Shown in pieces: positions 5,999 through 9,660 of a stretch of 9,660 nt of DNA. Under the pieces are notes generated by a model that was not told the origin of the DNA, ran no database searches, and saw nothing but the letters and a program-made list of their open reading frames with translations. The DNA lies in contig DLKK01000118.1 of the NCBI GenBank assembly GCA_002478955.1, positions 27,111-36,770 on the forward strand. Reading direction: 5' to 3'. The stretch's first letter is position 1. Each line of letters opens with the position of its first letter. The position numbers and the translations under genes are program-made. This stretch comes from Treponema sp. UBA7590 (lineage in GTDB: Bacteria > Spirochaetota > Spirochaetia > Treponematales > Treponemataceae).

Positions 5999-7558
5999 TT
6001 ATTTTTTCCGTTCCGGGCGAGCATAAACTTCTTTTGAAAGCGGACCGCAAATCCGTTCATCAAACTTTGAATAAGCTGCGACAGCAAAATAATAAATCGT
6101 GCCGTTCTTAAGGCCGGTCAAAGTTGCGCTGGTCACATTTCCAACATTGATTGGAGAAGCGCCTTCTGCGGCAACGCGGCCAAGATATTCACCAGGACGG
6201 TTTCCATAATAAATATAATATCCGCCAGCAGAATCATCAACAGAGTAACTCCAGCTTAAGGTTACCTGACCATCGCCCTTTTCTGCGGAAATCCTGTAAG
6301 GCGGAAAAGGCTCAGGCAAAGTTGTGTATTCAACTTTTATTTCTGTTACAGAAGGCGTATTGTTTCCGCCACCGTCCGGAAAAAGTTCCGCCGCAACCTG
6401 AAAATACAAGCCGCTCAGATTTTCAATTTCCTGCCCGGAAACAATTGGAACCCATTCCGGAAAATCTTCCGTCCAGTTAAAATAATTTTCGCCGGTGCGC
6501 ACGTAAAGATTCACCTCTGTCTGAGGCGGCTCAGAAACTTCCGCAGAAACCCTGTTGATTATTGTTCCCTCTTTTGTAAGGACAGGAATTGACTCAAACC
6601 GTCCACCGCTGATTCTGTAACGCTCGCGCAGGCCAATCTGCGAATTTTCAGAATTTTCTTCCGCACGCAAATCCGTGTAGCTCCGCACAATCCTAAAATC
6701 ATCAAGCAAACCTATATAAGAAGGAATTATGTGCAAATCCGCGGCAACACCCATAACAGCCGTAAAAACCGTTCCACCCTCGTGCCCAGAGTCTGTAAGA
6801 TATTTTATGTCCTCAAGCTGACCATCAATCCTGTACTCAAGAATTCCAGTCTCTTCTTCAAATGAAATAATATGATGGCTCCACTGATTTGGAATTATCG
6901 TTCTTGAAGAAGAAAGCGTTACATCACCTTTGTTGTTTGTGTAGCCTTCAAAAATATTTGAAAAAAGCGTTGTGACTTTATTTTTATAGAAAGAAGTTGA
7001 AATCAGCTGGTAAACAACCTGACCGCCGATATTTTTTGAGGAACGCCAGCTGAGCAGAACCTCGCCGTTTTCCACTGCAGAAGGGCAAATCCAGAAATCA
7101 ATAATAAATGAGCCGGCAGGACCTTCCGAGCCAAAAAGACTTGTCTCATCCCCCTGGATTACAATTCCACCACGACCGCGGCTTAAAACCGCGCCTTTTC
7201 CGAGCGTCGCTTTTTTTGAAAAATAAACATCGCTTTTTTTTATTGAGTATTTTCCAGCCTTGTCCAAAACAGCGGAATTTTCAAAATCAATAAGACAGTC
7301 AGTAAATTCATCAGGGCGGTTGGAATTTGTCTCAAGCTCAAGACATTCAAAACCGTACCGACCTTTGCCGGTTGTAATTCCGTTGCGAACAGTAACTTCG
7401 TTCCAGCCGGTTTTTCCGCCGAATTCATATACTTCAGCATCAATGGAAAAAGAAAAAAGCGCAAAACACAATATCGCAAAAACGAATGGAACTAGGCTTT
7501 TTTTTGATATATAATTATTTTCGTTATATGTACAGAGAAATTCTTCACGAAACTGCAT
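5999..7558 (-). CDS. Secreted LamG-like / fibronectin type III protein
   Basis: Exported protein of unknown function. From the ATG at 7558 it is 519 aa. A 20-residue n-region (MQFREEFLCTYNENNYISKK) precedes a hydrophobic core SLVPFVFAILCFALFSFS and a likely signal peptidase I site after SIDA (residue 41). Residues about 118-290 resemble a concanavalin/LamG jelly roll, ending in the typical IGLLDDFRIVRSY. Residues about 414-517 form a fibronectin type III domain with VTLSWSYS, GYYIYYG and GTIYYFAVAAYS. Such domains bind carbohydrate or protein, so an envelope or periplasmic location is likely. No lipobox cysteine follows the core. The 7558 start is preferred over the in-frame ATG at 7603 because GGAGGAAGG lies 8 nt upstream. 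It overlaps uvrC head-to-head and is followed after 50 bp by the TPR gene, its probable operon partner. Confidence 0.8.
   Translation of the reverse strand: MQFREEFLCTYNENNYISKKSLVPFVFAILCFALFSFSIDAEVYEFGGKTGWNEVTVRNGITTGKGRYGFECLELETNSNRPDEFTDCLIDFENSAVLDKAGKYSIKKSDVYFSKKATLGKGAVLSRGRGGIVIQGDETSLFGSEGPAGSFIIDFWICPSAVENGEVLLSWRSSKNIGGQVVYQLISTSFYKNKVTTLFSNIFEGYTNNKGDVTLSSSRTIIPNQWSHHIISFEEETGILEYRIDGQLEDIKYLTDSGHEGGTVFTAVMGVAADLHIIPSYIGLLDDFRIVRSYTDLRAEENSENSQIGLRERYRISGGRFESIPVLTKEGTIINRVSAEVSEPPQTEVNLYVRTGENYFNWTEDFPEWVPIVSGQEIENLSGLYFQVAAELFPDGGGNNTPSVTEIKVEYTTLPEPFPPYRISAEKGDGQVTLSWSYSVDDSAGGYYIYYGNRPGEYLGRVAAEGASPINVGNVTSATLTGLKNGTIYYFAVAAYSKFDERICGPLSKEVYARPERKK
7510..7515 (+). promoter_or_regulatory. 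Candidate -10 box of uvrC
   Basis: A perfect TATAAT lies 12 nt before the uvrC ATG at 7528. The -35 region (near 7487-7492, TGGAAC) is poor. If the box is used, transcription would start near 7521-7522 and leave a leader of only about 6 nt, which fits the absence of a Shine-Dalgarno before uvrC. The box lies inside the start of the opposite-strand gene. Confidence 0.4.
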
Positions 7559-9474
7559 TAAAAGCACCTTCCTCCAGCGGCGTCTATATGTGGAAAAATC
7601 CACAGGGCACCGTAATTTATGTTGGAAAAGCCAAAAACCTTAAAAACAGGCTGACTTCTTATTTTTCTGGCAAAAAAGACATCAAAACAAGACTTCTTAT
7701 CTCAAACGCAAAAAGCATCGAATACATCACAACCGCAAACGAATACGAAGCTTTTCTTCTTGAAAATAATCTTATCAAAAAGTACACACCAAAGTATAAC
7801 ATCAACTTAAAAGATGGAAAATCTTATCCAGTCCTAAGAATTACCCGCGAAGATTTTCCACGGCTTTTTAAGACACGGAATATACTCCACGACGGTTCAA
7901 AATATTTTGGTCCGTACCCAGACGCCGCCGCGCTTGATACCTTTATAGACACTCTTTATCAGATTTATCCGCTCAGGCACTGCAAGAAATTTGTCACACG
8001 GGAAACACCTTGCCTTTACTACCACATGGGACAGTGCAAAGCTCCCTGCTGCGGAAAAATTTCAAAAGAATCCTACAATGAATTTTTCGGAGAAATATGC
8101 GCACTTCTTAACGAAAACGGAAGCAAAACAACCGAAAAACTTACCGCAAAAATGAAGGAAGCGGCCGCCCAGCTGAATTTTGAGAAAGCCGCCCGGCTGC
8201 GGGACGGACTGCGCGCGCTGATGGTCATGCAGAACCAGAATATTGTTGAAAGCTTTGACTCAGAAGACCGCGACTATCTTGCATGGCACAGAGAAGGCGA
8301 ACTTGTAAGCTTTACAGTCCTTAAAATCCGCGGAGGAAAACTTCTTGGCCGCGACAATTACCGAGTTCAAAGTTTGAATGAAAACGACGAGCTTCTTGCC
8401 GAATTCATGAGCGCGTACTATAGCTCAAAAGATGAGATTCCTCCAAAAATCTACGTTCCCACAGAGGACGGACTTAACATAATCTCAGAATGGATAAAAA
8501 ATCAGTTTGACGCAAATCCGCAGATAATCCTTGTAAACGATGACATAGAAAACGCGCCGCGCCACAAAGCCGCAATGAACATGGCGGCGGAAAACGCAAA
8601 AGAGGACATAATCCGCAGACTGCGTGAACGAGGCGACATTCCGGCACTTGAGGAGCTTAAGGAAATTCTTGGACTGAATAAACTTCCTGTCAGAATCGAA
8701 GGATTTGATATTGCCCACATCGGCGGAAAATTCCCGGTAGCATCCCTAATCAGTTTCTACAACGGAAACCCGGACAAAAAAAACTACCGCTACTTCAGGC
8801 TTAAGACAACAGACGGATACATAGACGACTTCCAGTCAATGCGCGAGGCAACCAGCCGGCGTTACACACGTCTTCTGAACGAACAGGCGGATTTACCGGA
8901 TTTGATTCTTATTGATGGAGGAATCGGACAGGTAAACGCTGTTGACCAAGTATTAAAATCGCTGAACCTGGATATTCCGATTGCCGGACTTGCAAAGCGC
9001 GATGAGGAAATCTGGCGCCCTTACGCGGAAAAACCAGTATGCCTTCCAAAAAGAAGCGACGCATTGCGACTTCTGCAGCGCGTGCGCGATGAGACACACC
9101 GTTTTGCAACCAGCAGAAACCAGCGGCTAAGGACAAAAGAAAACACCGTAAGCATTTTCCTAGAACTTCCAAATATCGGTGAAAAACGGGCAAGAACACT
9201 CACAAAAACATTCACAACCCTGGAAAATATGTGCGCCGCGGACGAAAGCACCATTGCGCAGGCACTCCACGTACGCGCGGACGAAGCCACAGAAATCATT
9301 CTTGCCGCAAAACAACTTCTTGAAAAACGCAACGCCCGCAAGGAAGAGCAGATGCATTCCCTGAAATCCGCCGGCACAACCTGGCAAAAAGCCGCCGATG
9401 CCCAGTACATCGACGATTTGGCAAACGCAGCACTTTTAGCCGCGGAGGAAGAACCGAAGTTCGGGAAGGAATAA
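7528..9474 (+). CDS. uvrC: UvrC, excinuclease ABC subunit C
   Basis: Nucleotide excision repair nuclease that acts with UvrA and UvrB and cuts the damaged strand on both sides of a lesion. In the 648-aa product the GIY-YIG domain for the 3' cut has GVY (18-20), IYVGKAKNLKNRL (30-42, with R41) and E79 in FLLENNLIKK. C152, C162, C170 and C174 match the family's four-cysteine cluster region. A UVR helix pair that binds UvrB is at about 203-235 (LNFEKAARLRDGL). The RNase H-like domain for the 5' cut has D394, D434, D463 (LILIDGG) and H524 (HRFA), aligning with E. coli D399, D438, D466 and H538. A helix-hairpin-helix unit covers about 544-600. Residues 603-648 are an extra tail. The ATG at 7528 was chosen by family alignment; an in-frame ATG at 7486 adds 14 residues that do not fit. 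Confidence 0.96.
   Translation: MYREILHETALKAPSSSGVYMWKNPQGTVIYVGKAKNLKNRLTSYFSGKKDIKTRLLISNAKSIEYITTANEYEAFLLENNLIKKYTPKYNINLKDGKSYPVLRITREDFPRLFKTRNILHDGSKYFGPYPDAAALDTFIDTLYQIYPLRHCKKFVTRETPCLYYHMGQCKAPCCGKISKESYNEFFGEICALLNENGSKTTEKLTAKMKEAAAQLNFEKAARLRDGLRALMVMQNQNIVESFDSEDRDYLAWHREGELVSFTVLKIRGGKLLGRDNYRVQSLNENDELLAEFMSAYYSSKDEIPPKIYVPTEDGLNIISEWIKNQFDANPQIILVNDDIENAPRHKAAMNMAAENAKEDIIRRLRERGDIPALEELKEILGLNKLPVRIEGFDIAHIGGKFPVASLISFYNGNPDKKNYRYFRLKTTDGYIDDFQSMREATSRRYTRLLNEQADLPDLILIDGGIGQVNAVDQVLKSLNLDIPIAGLAKRDEEIWRPYAEKPVCLPKRSDALRLLQRVRDETHRFATSRNQRLRTKENTVSIFLELPNIGEKRARTLTKTFTTLENMCAADESTIAQALHVRADEATEIILAAKQLLEKRNARKEEQMHSLKSAGTTWQKAADAQYIDDLANAALLAAEEEPKFGKE
7567..7575 (-). promoter_or_regulatory. 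Strong Shine-Dalgarno deciding the start of the LamG/FN3 gene
   Basis: On the minus strand GGAGGAAGG precedes the ATG at 7558 by 8 nt. It lies within uvrC codons for Pro-Ser-Ser, so chance cannot be excluded, but it is the best ribosome site near any in-frame start of this gene. Confidence 0.55.
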
Positions 9475-9555
9475 AAACAGTTGAAGAAGTCTATTCGGTT
9501 CGCCGCCAAAGAAAATTCCTGAAATGACAACATTTGTGTCAATTACAATTTTCAT
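9436..9555 (-). pseudogene. Truncated PIN-domain toxin (VapC-like), N-terminal fragment
   Basis: The frame begins MKIVIDTNVVISGIFFGGEP, which is the N-terminal strand and first helix of PIN-family ribonuclease toxins, including the first conserved acidic residue (D6). It stops after 39 codons, whereas such toxins are usually about 130-150 aa and need further acidic residues that are absent here. PIN-like sequence is convincing for about 25-27 codons, to roughly 9475-9481. The remaining codons are the antisense of the last uvrC codons. The start overlaps the antitoxin stop in an ATGA junction, the usual translational coupling of type II modules. A GGAG sits upstream at somewhat long spacing. 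The fragment cannot be an active nuclease, so it is read as the remnant of a decayed toxin-antitoxin pair. Confidence 0.7.
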
Positions 9556-9659
9556 TTTGAATTTTTCTCCGCACGGACACTTTTTATTGAATCCTTAATA
9601 TCGTTTTCGGTTATATTATTTTCTTTTGCCCAAGACTGACTTTCTTCACAAAGCTGATT
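9552..9659 (-). CDS. Antitoxin of the PIN module, C-terminal part (start outside the window)
   Basis: An open frame enters from the right edge and gives 35 residues ending SWAKENNITENDIKDSIKSV and then RAEKNSK. Its TGA at 9554-9552 overlaps the toxin fragment's ATG at 9555-9553. The charged, helical, toxin-binding-like C terminus and the ATGA coupling identify it as the likely cognate antitoxin. The DNA-binding N terminus is out of view, so the family (ribbon-helix-helix or other) cannot be assigned. With its toxin truncated it may persist as an orphan regulator or as decaying sequence. Confidence 0.6.
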   Translation of the reverse strand, partial: NQLCEESQSWAKENNITENDIKDSIKSVRAEKNSK

Positions 9660-9660
9660 G

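Noticed and set aside
7486..7527. ATG at 7486 as the uvrC start
   Set aside because: The extra 14 residues do not align with UvrC, no Shine-Dalgarno precedes it, and the TATAAT at 7510 would lie inside the gene.
7559..7603. ATG at 7603 as the LamG/FN3 start
   Set aside because: It adds 15 Arg-rich residues that are antisense to conserved UvrC codons, and moves the signal peptide core even further from the N terminus. The ATG at 7558 has the better ribosome site.
9021..9542. 173-codon minus-strand open frame antisense to the uvrC 3' end
   Set aside because: It is out of frame with the PIN-like sequence, is Ser/Ala/Phe-rich, has no domain, and is antisense to the conserved UvrC nuclease and HhH regions.
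1..9660. CRISPR arrays, tRNA or rRNA genes, and insertion-sequence transposases
   Set aside because: No regularly spaced direct repeats, cloverleaf-like segment, rRNA-like stretch or DDE or HUH transposase frame was seen on either strand.

Overview
The window looks like a chromosomal segment of a spirochaete, most likely a host-associated Treponema. This is inferred from protein character: a MurJ starting KSLVKSGLVLSLMTFASR, a large cytoplasmic TPR protein with an acidic linker, and the UvrC sequence, plus moderate-to-low GC and A/T-rich spacers. No rRNA or other strict phylogenetic marker is present, so genus level is an inference.

Layout from left to right. Positions 1-55 hold the end of a dispersed intergenic repeat. 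murJ (97-1728, +) encodes the lipid II flippase. Positions 1733-1925 are one long imperfect palindrome. A Xaa-Pro aminopeptidase-type M24 peptidase follows (1947-3092, +). Positions 3098-3349 form a second, larger nested foldback element that fills the gap between convergent genes and also supplies the stop codon of the next one. A minus-strand pair follows: a secreted LamG/FN3 protein (7558-5999) and, 50 bp downstream of it, an 867-aa TPR protein (5948-3345). uvrC (7528-9474, +) diverges from this pair with a short head-to-head overlap. The right end carries a minus-strand toxin-antitoxin remnant: the C-terminal part of an antitoxin (start beyond the window) overlapping by ATGA a PIN-domain toxin cut to 39 codons, whose 3' end runs antisense into the end of uvrC.

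The protein-coding content is mostly housekeeping: cell-wall precursor export, peptide turnover and nucleotide excision repair. The exception is the LamG/FN3 plus TPR pair, which has no assigned function. The least ordinary material is between genes. Both plus-strand spacers of more than 150 bp, and the visible leader of murJ, consist of inverted-repeat (foldback or MITE-like) DNA with related ends, and the PIN toxin appears to have been truncated at the uvrC 3' boundary. No tRNA, rRNA, CRISPR array, insertion-sequence transposase or recognised riboswitch was seen.
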